From positions 1 to 41,578 of the forward strand of contig JAFQOX010000010.1 in NCBI GenBank assembly GCA_017412045.1: DNA of 41,578 bases. The letters run 5' to 3'. Every line of letters starts with the position of its first letter. Position 1 is the stretch's first letter. The stretch is from Clostridia bacterium (GTDB taxonomy: Bacteria; Bacillota; Clostridia; Oscillospirales; CAG-272). The translations under genes and the position numbers were made by a program. The notes below the pieces were generated by a model. The model ran no database searches and was not told the DNA's origin. It was given only the letters and a program-made list of their open reading frames with translations. Positions 7,810-15,504 of the stretch are shown here, piece after piece.

Positions 7810-10800
7810 TTGATACACTTTATTTACGGAAAAACGGGGTCGGGAAAAACGACCGCTGTCTTTGCGGAGATGGCGCGGGCGGCTGAAAAAGGCAAGGTCT
7901 ATCTGCTCGTTCCCGACAGAGAGGCGGTCGCGGCGGAAAGCCGCGCGGCGGAGCTTGCCAACGCGCAGAATATTGACGTTCTGACGTTCGGCCGTCTGTG
8001 TAACTATATTTTCCGCCGCTGGGGCGGTCTGTGCGTGGATTATATCGGCGCGGGCGCGAAAAAGCTGATCATGCGCAACGTCATCAAAAGCCTTGCTCCT
8101 GCTCTGCGGGAATACGGAAAAACCAATCATTTCGGCGTTTTCGAGAAGCTGACGGAATTCCGCTCCGCCTGCTATCACGATAAGATTGATCCTTCCGCTC
8201 TGGTGGAAGCGAGCCGGATCATCGGAGATACGACGCCGCTCGGCGCGAAAACGGCGGATCTGGGGCTGATCTTCTCGACGTTCGACCAGGATGTATCCGC
8301 TCGCTTCGAGGACCCCGACGGTATGCTCTCGAGCGCGTACGCCCTGCTGAAGGAGCACGATTTCTTTTCGGGAACGGACGTTTTCATCGACTCCTTTTCC
8401 ACCTTCTCCATGCAGCAGTACGATATTCTGGAAAATATTTTCCGTTATGCGGATAACGTGACGTTCACCTTCCCCTTCGTCAGGGAGGACAAGAACGAGC
8501 CGTCGGTTGCCGTGCTGGCGGAAACGGAGCGCAGAGTCAGGACTACGGCGCAGAAGGCGGGCGCGGGCAGGATCGAGGAGACGGTGCTTCGGGAATCCCG
8601 CAGATACCGAAGCGAAGCCCTTCGTTTTCTCGCCGAAAACATCGAGAGAAGCAAGAGCGCGGCGTGGGACGAAGACAAGGTCCCCGCGGATATCCGCATC
8701 GTACGCGCCTCAAACTCGTTCTCCGAGGCGGAGGCGGTCGCGCAGGATATCTGCCGCGCGGTCAGAAGCGGCGTGCGTTACCGGGAGATCGCCGTGATCG
8801 TCCGTGAGACCGCGCCCTACGAGGGCATTCTGGATGCGGTTTTCCGCAAATACGAGATCCCGTATTTCCTTTCCTCCCGCAAGGAGATTTCGGAAAAGCC
8901 GCTGATCAAGCTGATCTTTTCCGCCTTTTCCATCGCGGAGCGGGGCTTCCGCGGCTCGGACGTGATCGCGTATATCAAAACGGGATACAGCGGCATCACG
9001 GCGGACGAGGTCAGCCTTTTCGAAAACTATATCGTCAAGTGGAACCTCCGCGGAAAGGCGTTTACGGACGGCGAGCCGTGGAATATGCATCCGCGCGGCT
9101 ACGGCGCGACCTTTACCGAGGAGGATACGGAGCGCCTCCGCGTGCTTTCGGAGATCCGCGAGCGCGTGATCGAGCCGCTGAAGGCGTTCTCCGCGGCGGG
9201 CAAAAGCATTTCGACGGTGCCGGAGCGCGCATCGCTGCTCTTTGAATTTCTGACGGCGCTCGGCGTGCCCGCCATGCTGGAGCAGAAGGCGGCGGAGGCT
9301 GCCGCGCGCGGACAGGCGGCGTTGGCGGCGGAGACCGTTCAGCTCTGGAAGGTATTCTGCGGCGCGCTGGATCAGATCGTTGCATCCTGCGGACAGACGG
9401 AGGCGACGGTTTCCGAGTTCTCCCAAATGCTCTCCACGGTGCTTCTGGAGACCGACATCGGCAAGATCCCGACCTCCGTTGACGAGGTGACGATCTCGGG
9501 CGCCGCGCAGAAGATTCCGGGTGAACACCGATACGTTTATATCGTCGGAGCGGAGGAGGGAAAATTCCCCATGCGCGTCGGTGAAAAGGGACTTTTCTCC
9601 GAGCACGAGAAATCTTTGCTGAAAACGCACGGCGTGGAGCTCAGCGACCGTATGGAGCGCGGGGCTTCGGAGGAGCTTTATTATTTCTACCGCGCGGCAA
9701 CGCTCGCCTCGGAGCGTCTGCATATCAGCTTCGCGCACTATAATTTCTCGGGGGACGAGCAGTTCCCCTCCGTCGGCATCAAGCGAGTCTGCGCTTTGTT
9801 CAAGGGCTTGAAGACGGAGGATTTCGAATCCTTTGACGCCGAATCGCGGATCGAGAGCAAAAAGGCATCCTTTGAGAAATCCACCTCCGTGGGCGGCAAT
9901 CTCGGCAGAGCCCTGCGCGAATATTACGAGGCGGACGAGGGCTACGCGCGGAAAATGAAATACATGAAAACGCCTCTGGGCGCGCAGGGATGTGCGCTCT
10001 CCGAGGAAAACGCGGAGCTTCTCTTCCCGGGAAGGCTTTCCGCGAGCTACTCCCGTCTGGAAAAATTCATCAAGTGCCGCTTCTCCTATTTCTGCGAATA
10101 CGAGCTGAAGCTCCGCGATTACGATCCCGCCTCGTTCGGCGCGCCCGACATCGGCAGCTTCATGCACGGCGTGCTGGAAAAAACGGTGCAGTGGATCGCG
10201 GACGGCGGAGAGGGCGACATCGGGGAAAATATCCGTCATATTGCGGGCGAATACGTTTCCGAGATCTTCCATATGCCGCCGGAGCTGGTTCCCAAGCGGC
10301 TGGCGCATCTTTTTGATTATCTTTGCCGCAGCGCGGAGGTCTTTGCGAAAAGGATCAAGGCGGAGTTTGAGGTTTCCTCCTTCCGTCCGCGCGACTTCGA
10401 ATTGACCATCGGCAGAGAGGGCGATGCCGTGGAGCCGCTCCGTCTGGAGAGCGGTGAGGTCAGCGTAGAGCTTCGCGGTAAGATCGACCGCGTGGATACC
10501 TACGAGGACGGCGACGGCAGACTTTTCGTGCGCGTCGTGGACTATAAGACGGGAACCAAGACCTTCAGTCTGGAGAACGTCAAGCTCGGTCTGGATACGC
10601 AGATGCTCCTCTATCTGTTCTCCATCTGGGAGAACGGGGAGAAGCGATACGGCGCAGATCCCGTTCCCGCGGCGGTTTTGTACGCGGGCATCAAGCCTCC
10701 GCAGGTCGATATGAAGGTCGGCGAGGATACGGCGGCGTTTGAGGGTGAGCTGGAAACGAGCGGTCTTTTCCTGAAAAACGAGGATGTTCTGCGCGCGATG

Positions 10801-11055
10801 GAGCCGATGCTGGAGGGTCGTTATATTCCCGTAAAAGAAAAGAATCTTGCCGACGGGAAGTCGGTCAGCGGCGCGGCGCTGATCGGAGAGGGTGCGTTTG
10901 CCGACCTGAAGCAGGAGGTCACGGACGTGATCCTGAAATACGCGGCGGAGCTGAAGAAAGGCGTTGCCTGCGCAAAGCCGCTGGAAAACAAAAAGATCTC
11001 TTCGCCCTGCGAATACTGTAAAATGAAGGCGGTTTGCCGTGCATCCCGCCAATGA
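7810..11055 (+). CDS. addB: ATP-dependent helicase/nuclease subunit B (AddB)
   Basis: AddB is the second subunit of AddAB, which resects double-strand breaks and loads RecA in Firmicutes. The 1081-residue length is typical. The N-terminal P-loop GKTGSGKT covers residues 7-14. The RecB-type nuclease motifs lie near the C-terminus: GSFMHGVLE, a GKIDRVD segment and VVDYKTG. The iron-sulfur staple is complete, with C756 (FIKCRFSYFC) joined to C1066, C1069 and C1075 (CEYCKMKAVC), the same Cys-x2-Cys-x5-Cys spacing as in Bacillus AddB. Start is TTG, 33 bp after the previous gene, with an AAAGGAGGAA ribosome site. Its usual partner addA is not adjacent and is absent from the window. Confidence 0.95.
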   Translation: MIHFIYGKTGSGKTTAVFAEMARAAEKGKVYLLVPDREAVAAESRAAELANAQNIDVLTFGRLCNYIFRRWGGLCVDYIGAGAKKLIMRNVIKSLAPALREYGKTNHFGVFEKLTEFRSACYHDKIDPSALVEASRIIGDTTPLGAKTADLGLIFSTFDQDVSARFEDPDGMLSSAYALLKEHDFFSGTDVFIDSFSTFSMQQYDILENIFRYADNVTFTFPFVREDKNEPSVAVLAETERRVRTTAQKAGAGRIEETVLRESRRYRSEALRFLAENIERSKSAAWDEDKVPADIRIVRASNSFSEAEAVAQDICRAVRSGVRYREIAVIVRETAPYEGILDAVFRKYEIPYFLSSRKEISEKPLIKLIFSAFSIAERGFRGSDVIAYIKTGYSGITADEVSLFENYIVKWNLRGKAFTDGEPWNMHPRGYGATFTEEDTERLRVLSEIRERVIEPLKAFSAAGKSISTVPERASLLFEFLTALGVPAMLEQKAAEAAARGQAALAAETVQLWKVFCGALDQIVASCGQTEATVSEFSQMLSTVLLETDIGKIPTSVDEVTISGAAQKIPGEHRYVYIVGAEEGKFPMRVGEKGLFSEHEKSLLKTHGVELSDRMERGASEELYYFYRAATLASERLHISFAHYNFSGDEQFPSVGIKRVCALFKGLKTEDFESFDAESRIESKKASFEKSTSVGGNLGRALREYYEADEGYARKMKYMKTPLGAQGCALSEENAELLFPGRLSASYSRLEKFIKCRFSYFCEYELKLRDYDPASFGAPDIGSFMHGVLEKTVQWIADGGEGDIGENIRHIAGEYVSEIFHMPPELVPKRLAHLFDYLCRSAEVFAKRIKAEFEVSSFRPRDFELTIGREGDAVEPLRLESGEVSVELRGKIDRVDTYEDGDGRLFVRVVDYKTGTKTFSLENVKLGLDTQMLLYLFSIWENGEKRYGADPVPAAVLYAGIKPPQVDMKVGEDTAAFEGELETSGLFLKNEDVLRAMEPMLEGRYIPVKEKNLADGKSVSGAALIGEGAFADLKQEVTDVILKYAAELKKGVACAKPLENKKISSPCEYCKMKAVCRASRQ

Positions 11056-11102
11056 TATACCGTCAAACCATAGTTTTTTGAAAGTGAAAAGGAGGTTTTT
11101 TC

Positions 11103-12950
11103 TTGAAAATACCGGAAAGAATCCTGAAAAAAGTGGAAAAGCCCGCCCGTTATACGGGTGGCGAATGGGGACAGGTGATCAAGGACAAAAACGCCGTGGA
11201 CGTGCGTTTTGCCTTTTGCTTCCCCGATACGTACGAGATCGGTATGTCGAATCTCGGACTTCGTATCCTCTATCACGTCCTGAATTCCCACGAGGACACG
11301 TGGGCGGAGCGCGCCTATGCGCCGTGGGTCGATATGGAGGCTTGCATGAGAGAGGAAAATATCCCTCTGTGGGCGCATGAAAGCGGCGATCCGCTGAAGG
11401 AATTCGACATTCTCGGTTTCTCCGTGCAGTACGAGCTTTGCTATACGAACGTGCTCAATATGCTGGAGCTCGCGGGCATTCCTCTGCTGTCGAAGGACAG
11501 GGACGAGTCCTTCCCCGTGATCATGGCGGGCGGTCCTTGCACCTATAACATCGAGCCGATCGCGGATTACTTCGACCTTTGCATGATCGGCGAGGGCGAG
11601 GAAGTGATCGAGGAGCTCGTGGAGCTTTATAAAGAACATAAGAAAAAGGGCTTCCGTAAGCAGGCGTATCTCCGCGATGCCGCGAAGATCGAAGGCGTTT
11701 ACGTGCCCGCGTTCTACGAGCCGACCTACAACGGGGACGGCACGCTTGCTTCCTTCCGTCCCATCTACGACGATGTTCCCGTCAAGATCAACAAGAGGAT
11801 CGTGAAGGATCTCAACAAATCCCCCTTCCCGACGAAGCTGGTGCTTCCCTTCATCCAGATCGTGCAGGATAAGATCACGCTGGAGGTTTACCGCGGCTGT
11901 ATCCGAGGCTGTCGCTTCTGTCAGGCGGGCATGGTCTGGAGACCCGTCCGCGAGAAAACGACGGACGTGCTCTGCGAGCAGGCAAAGGTGCTTGCCGACG
12001 CCACGGGCTACGATGAAATGACGCTCTCCTCCCTGAGCATCAGCGACTATTCCTGCATCGATAAGCTGACCGACGAGCTTTTGCAGTGGACGGACGAAAG
12101 AAAGATCTCTCTTTCCCTGCCCTCGCTCCGCGTGGACAGCTTCACGAAGGAGCTGATGGAAAAGATCTCCACCGTCCGTACGGGCTCTCTCACGTTTGCG
12201 CCCGAAGCGGGTACGCAGAGGCTCCGCGACGTCATCAACAAAAACGTCAGAAAAGAGGACCTTCTCCGCGCCTGCCGCGTTGCCTTTGAGGGCGGAAAAA
12301 CGCAGGTCAAGCTGTATTTCATGCAGGGGCTTCCCACGGAGACCTACGAGGACCTTGACGGCATCAAGGAGCTTGCGGAAAGCGTTATCGACGAATTTTA
12401 TCATACGCCCAACCGTCCCAAGAAGGCGCCCGGCGTGACGCTCTCGACGGCGTGCTTCATTCCGAAGCCCTTCACACCCTTCCAATGGGAGGCGCAGTGC
12501 GATATGGATGAGCTTCTGGCAAGACAGAAATATCTGGACGGCAAGATCAAGGACAGAAAGATCAAATACAATTACCACGATGCCAAGGTCAGCCGCATTG
12601 AGGCGGTTTTCGCAAGAGGCGACAGAAAGCTGAACGCCGCGCTCATGGAGGCGCACAAGCGAGGACTCCGCTTCGACGGCTGGGACGAGCATTTCAATTA
12701 CGAAGAATGGCTGAAGGCGTTTGAAGCCGCGGGCGTGGATCCTTCCTTCTACGCAAACCGCGCGTTCGGTGAGGACGAGCTTCTGCCCTGGGATCATATC
12801 GACATCGGCGTGACCAAGGAATTCTTTTTACGCGAGCGCCACCGCGCTTATGCGGAAACGACGACGAAAAATTGCCGCGAGACCTGCAACGGATGCGGCG
12901 CAAATCGACTGGGAGGTGAACGCTCATGTTGTCCGGGCCTCAAAAAATAA
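11103..12950 (+). CDS. B12-binding radical SAM protein, TIGR03960 family
   Basis: This 615-residue protein has an N-terminal cobalamin-binding-like domain (about 1-200) and a radical SAM core with C266-x3-C270-x2-C273 (CIRGCRFCQAG) to bind the [4Fe-4S]-SAM cluster. A Cys-rich C-terminal tail (ETCNGCGANRLGG) may hold another metal. The family nearly always sits next to a DUF2344 protein, as here, where the two reading frames overlap by 25 bp. In many Clostridia the pair precedes the RNase E/G and L21/L27 genes; here YerC and an SDR follow instead. The substrate is unknown, and an RNA or ribosome modification is only a suspicion from that neighbourhood. Start is TTG after AAAAGGAGGTTTTTTC. Confidence 0.9.
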   Translation: MKIPERILKKVEKPARYTGGEWGQVIKDKNAVDVRFAFCFPDTYEIGMSNLGLRILYHVLNSHEDTWAERAYAPWVDMEACMREENIPLWAHESGDPLKEFDILGFSVQYELCYTNVLNMLELAGIPLLSKDRDESFPVIMAGGPCTYNIEPIADYFDLCMIGEGEEVIEELVELYKEHKKKGFRKQAYLRDAAKIEGVYVPAFYEPTYNGDGTLASFRPIYDDVPVKINKRIVKDLNKSPFPTKLVLPFIQIVQDKITLEVYRGCIRGCRFCQAGMVWRPVREKTTDVLCEQAKVLADATGYDEMTLSSLSISDYSCIDKLTDELLQWTDERKISLSLPSLRVDSFTKELMEKISTVRTGSLTFAPEAGTQRLRDVINKNVRKEDLLRACRVAFEGGKTQVKLYFMQGLPTETYEDLDGIKELAESVIDEFYHTPNRPKKAPGVTLSTACFIPKPFTPFQWEAQCDMDELLARQKYLDGKIKDRKIKYNYHDAKVSRIEAVFARGDRKLNAALMEAHKRGLRFDGWDEHFNYEEWLKAFEAAGVDPSFYANRAFGEDELLPWDHIDIGVTKEFFLRERHRAYAETTTKNCRETCNGCGANRLGGERSCCPGLKK

Positions 12951-13597
12951 GAGTGAAATTTTCCAAAACGGGAAGTCTGAAATTTATTTCTCATCTGGAT
13001 CTGAACCGCACGGTCAAATCCGCATTCCTGCGCTCCAAGCTTCCGATCTGGTATACGAAGGGCTTCAACCCGCACCCGAAAACGGTCTTTTCCGTACCGC
13101 TCTCCGTCGGAACGGCGAGTCTTTGCGAATTCATGGATTTCAAGATCACGGAGGCGGTTCCCGGTGAAGTGATCTGCGCGACGCTCAATTCCGTCTTTCC
13201 CGACGGTCTGCGCGCGATCGAGGCGTACGAGCCGACCTCCAAATTCCACGACATCGGATGGGCGGATTACGAGATCCGTCTGGAGATCGCCAACGCCGAA
13301 ACGTACGTGGAGCGCGTGAAGTCCGCGCTGAACGAGCCGATCGTGATCGAAAAAACGACGAAGATCGGCACGAGAACGCTGGACGTTTCCCCCTTCGTCA
13401 AGGTCCTCTCCGTCACGGAGGAAAACGGCGAGCTCGCGCTTCGCGTGAAGCTTTGCTGTGACGACGCGAACTTCGTCAATCCCAAATACGTGATCGAATT
13501 TCTCACGGGAAAATTGGGCGTTCCGGGCGAGCGCGACGACTATTCCGTTTGCCGTACGGCGGTATACCGCGAGGACGGCGTGACACCCTTTAAATAA
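12926..13597 (+). CDS. DUF2344 / TIGR03936 radical SAM-associated protein
   Basis: This 223-residue protein starts with the family hallmark, a KIRVKFSKTGSLKFISHLDL-like segment and GFNPHPK (about 50). It contains no Cys cluster and is thought to act with the radical SAM protein encoded immediately upstream, with which it overlaps by 25 bp in another frame, implying translational coupling. In some species the two are fused. Its ATG follows GGGAGGTGAACGCTC. Molecular function is unknown. It closes the queG-addB operon. Confidence 0.88.
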   Translation: MLSGPQKIRVKFSKTGSLKFISHLDLNRTVKSAFLRSKLPIWYTKGFNPHPKTVFSVPLSVGTASLCEFMDFKITEAVPGEVICATLNSVFPDGLRAIEAYEPTSKFHDIGWADYEIRLEIANAETYVERVKSALNEPIVIEKTTKIGTRTLDVSPFVKVLSVTEENGELALRVKLCCDDANFVNPKYVIEFLTGKLGVPGERDDYSVCRTAVYREDGVTPFK

Positions 13598-13606
13598 ATG
13601 ATTTTA

Positions 13607-13656
13607 CAGCCTGCTTTTTGTTTGAATACAGACCAAAATCAAACAAAAGCAGGCTG
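13607..13656. terminator. Long dyad after the DUF2344 gene
   Basis: CAGCCTGCTTTTTGTTTGA (13607-13625) pairs with 13639-13656, with one bulged T and a 13-nt loop. It sits 9 bp after the operon's last stop codon. The U-tract is poor, so termination may be weak; a transcript-end structure is the simplest reading. Confidence 0.6.
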
Positions 13657-13690
13657 AATATCGTATAAAATTAAATTTGTTGAAAAGTCC

Positions 13691-13719
13691 TTGCATTTTT
13701 CGCTATTGTATGTTATGAT
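13691..13719 (+). promoter_or_regulatory. Promoter of the YerC-type repressor gene
   Basis: TTGCAT (13691-13696), a 17-bp spacer and TATGAT (13714-13719) lie upstream of the YerC-type gene. A 7-bp inverted repeat, TATGTTA and TAACATA (13709-13728, 6-bp spacer), covers the -10 element and would suit an autoregulatory operator. Confidence 0.6.
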
Positions 13720-13749
13720 GTTAACATATATACGAAGAAGGTGATGGTT

Positions 13750-14049
13750 ATGGGTAAAAAAGCGGCAGACGAAAAAATTGATCTCCTCTTTGAAGGGATT
13801 CTGACGCTTCGCACCAAGGAGGATTGCGAAAATTTCTTTGGTGATCTTTGTACGAAAACGGAGCTTCGCGAAATGTCAAAGCGGCTTTTCGCGGCGAAAT
13901 TGATCTCCGATGGCGCGAAATACGCGGATATTGTGGAACAGACGGGACTCAGCACCGCCACCATTACGCGCGTGAACGGTTGTCTGAGAGACGGAAACGA
14001 CGGCTACGTTCAGGTTCTCGACCGTCTTTTCGGCGCGCAGTCCGATTGA
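13750..14049 (+). CDS. yerC: YerC/YecD family TrpR-related protein
   Basis: This 99-residue protein belongs to the YerC/YecD branch of the Trp-repressor superfamily. The region LISDGAKYADIVEQTGLSTATITRVNGCLRDG (split here by domain: helix one to about residue 65, recognition helix about 66-80) fits the TrpR-type helix-turn-helix. Ligand and targets are not established for this branch, and a direct tryptophan role should not be assumed. I chose the ATG at 13750 because GAAGGTGAT lies just upstream and overlaps the two earlier in-frame starts. The gene has its own promoter with a dyad over the -10, and an SDR gene follows 24 bp downstream. Confidence 0.85.
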   Translation: MGKKAADEKIDLLFEGILTLRTKEDCENFFGDLCTKTELREMSKRLFAAKLISDGAKYADIVEQTGLSTATITRVNGCLRDGNDGYVQVLDRLFGAQSD

Positions 14050-14073
14050 TAACGTAAAGGAATGGATACGTAT

Positions 14074-14829
14074 ATGAAAAAAACAGCGATTGTAACGGGC
14101 GCTTCCAGAGGCATCGGCAGGGCGATTTCCCTGAAGCTTGCCGCAGACGGTTTTATTGTGATTGCGGCGGCGCGCGCGGATGAAGAAAAGGCGGCGGATT
14201 ATATTTCCGAGCTGAAGGCGATCTCCCCCGAGTCGGTCTACGTGCCGACGGATATTTCCTCGGATACGGCAAGAAAAAATCTCGTGGATACGGCGTTCAG
14301 ACTCTTTGGCAGATTGGATATCCTCGTCAATAATGCGGGGGTTGCACCCCTCGTTCGCCGTGATATTCTGGAAATGGACGAGGAGAGCATGGATCGGCTT
14401 CTTGACATCAATCTGAAAGGCACGTTTTTCCTGACGCAGTACGCGGCAAACAAAATGATCGAAAACCGTTGCGGTGAGGCGATCGTGAACGTGACCTCCA
14501 TGTCTGCCTATACCGCAAGCGTAAGCCGAGGCGAATACTGCATTTCCAAGGCGGGACTTGCGATGGCGACGGAGCTTTTTGCCGTCCGTCTTGCAGAATA
14601 TGGCATCAACGTTTACGAGATCCGGCCGGGCATTATCCGCACGGATATGACGGCGACCGTGACCGAAAAATATGAAAAACTGATTGCGGAAGGCTTGCTT
14701 CCGATTGCCCGTATGGGCGTTCCCGAGGATATTGCCAAGGCGGTTTGTGCGCTGGCATCGGGCGCGCTTCCTTATTCCACGGGCGAGGTCATCAATATAG
14801 ACGGCGGATTCCATATCCGTACGTTGTAA
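14074..14829 (+). CDS. SDR-family oxidoreductase (FabG-like)
   Basis: This 251-residue classical short-chain dehydrogenase/reductase has the cofactor motif TGASRGIG (residues 8-15), NNAG in the central fold, a catalytic Ser near 142, and Y155-x3-K159 (YCISK). The C-terminal INIDGGFHI is typical of FabG-like reductases, often named 3-oxoacyl-ACP or 3-ketoacyl-CoA reductases. No other fatty-acid gene is adjacent, so the substrate is open. The ATG at 14074 is preferred over the one at 14062, which abuts the AAAGGA ribosome site. A strong terminator follows. Confidence 0.85.
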   Translation: MKKTAIVTGASRGIGRAISLKLAADGFIVIAAARADEEKAADYISELKAISPESVYVPTDISSDTARKNLVDTAFRLFGRLDILVNNAGVAPLVRRDILEMDEESMDRLLDINLKGTFFLTQYAANKMIENRCGEAIVNVTSMSAYTASVSRGEYCISKAGLAMATELFAVRLAEYGINVYEIRPGIIRTDMTATVTEKYEKLIAEGLLPIARMGVPEDIAKAVCALASGALPYSTGEVINIDGGFHIRTL

Positions 14830-14843
14830 TGTACACAATCAAA

Positions 14844-14868
14844 GGCGATACTCCCGTATCGCCTTTTT
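14844..14868 (+). terminator. Rho-independent terminator after the SDR gene
   Basis: GGCGATAC (14844-14851) and GTATCGCC (14856-14863) form an 8-bp stem with a 4-nt loop, followed by TTTTT. It closes the yerC-SDR transcript. Confidence 0.85.
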
Positions 14869-14905
14869 GCGTATTTGAATACGGATTTACAGAAAAGAGG
14901 GCGTT

Positions 14906-15364
14906 ATGAAACATAAACTGTATGAATCGTTAAAAGCAAAAATACTTGAGGATTTGATGGGAATATTGCTGGCAGTTGTTCTGTGGGGGCTTGTGGCATC
15001 GGGGGTGATACCCAAGGTATTGACGGATATTACACAGTTTATGATGCCGCTGGTGGTAATTTTGGCAGTATGTCTGACCGTGAAAGCCTTGTATAGCTTT
15101 CATATCTCTATGAAAGATTATTTTGCTTATATGAAGAAAAATTCCTGTGAAACGACGACCGCCGAGGTTGTTGATATCCGGGAAAGACGCACGAAATACC
15201 GCACGTATGAATATCCCGTTGTTCGTGACGTTACGACGGGAAAAGAAGTGGTTTTGGTTCTCGCTGATATGAAGGATGTGAAAAGAGGCAGGACATATAC
15301 CTTTCTTTATCTGAAACATACAAGAATCGGTGTTATGTCTTCGGTTATTTGGGAGGAGGAATGA
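14906..15364 (+). CDS. Small membrane protein, DUF3592-like
   Basis: This 152-residue protein has two predicted membrane helices (about residues 17-36 and 42-68). A soluble C-terminal domain of about 75 residues follows, with the pattern EVVDIRERRTKYRTYEYPVV. That resembles the DUF3592 type of small beta domain that follows membrane helices, but the match is weak. Start ATG follows AAAAGAGGG. It stands alone between a terminator and the flavoprotein gene. Function unknown. Confidence 0.65.
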   Translation: MKHKLYESLKAKILEDLMGILLAVVLWGLVASGVIPKVLTDITQFMMPLVVILAVCLTVKALYSFHISMKDYFAYMKKNSCETTTAEVVDIRERRTKYRTYEYPVVRDVTTGKEVVLVLADMKDVKRGRTYTFLYLKHTRIGVMSSVIWEEE

Positions 15365-15504
15365 TTTTGATAAAAATTCAGCAGCTTTTTTGGGGGGTGA
15401 GAAAACTGTGCGGGGTTCAGTCTTGATTTGAACCGTGATCAGTCCTGAAAGACGGATATTTTCCCCGAAGTAGAAAGAAGCAAACGCTTCGGAAAGGACT
15501 TTTT
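15365..15504 (+). other. Intergenic leader before the flavoprotein gene
   Basis: This 140-bp stretch has no gene. GGTTCA and TGAACC (around 15414-15433) form a small dyad, and CCGAAG / CTTCGG (around 15463-15492) form a stem just ahead of the AAAGGA ribosome site. No known riboswitch consensus was recognised, and no promoter is convincing. Confidence 0.35.
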
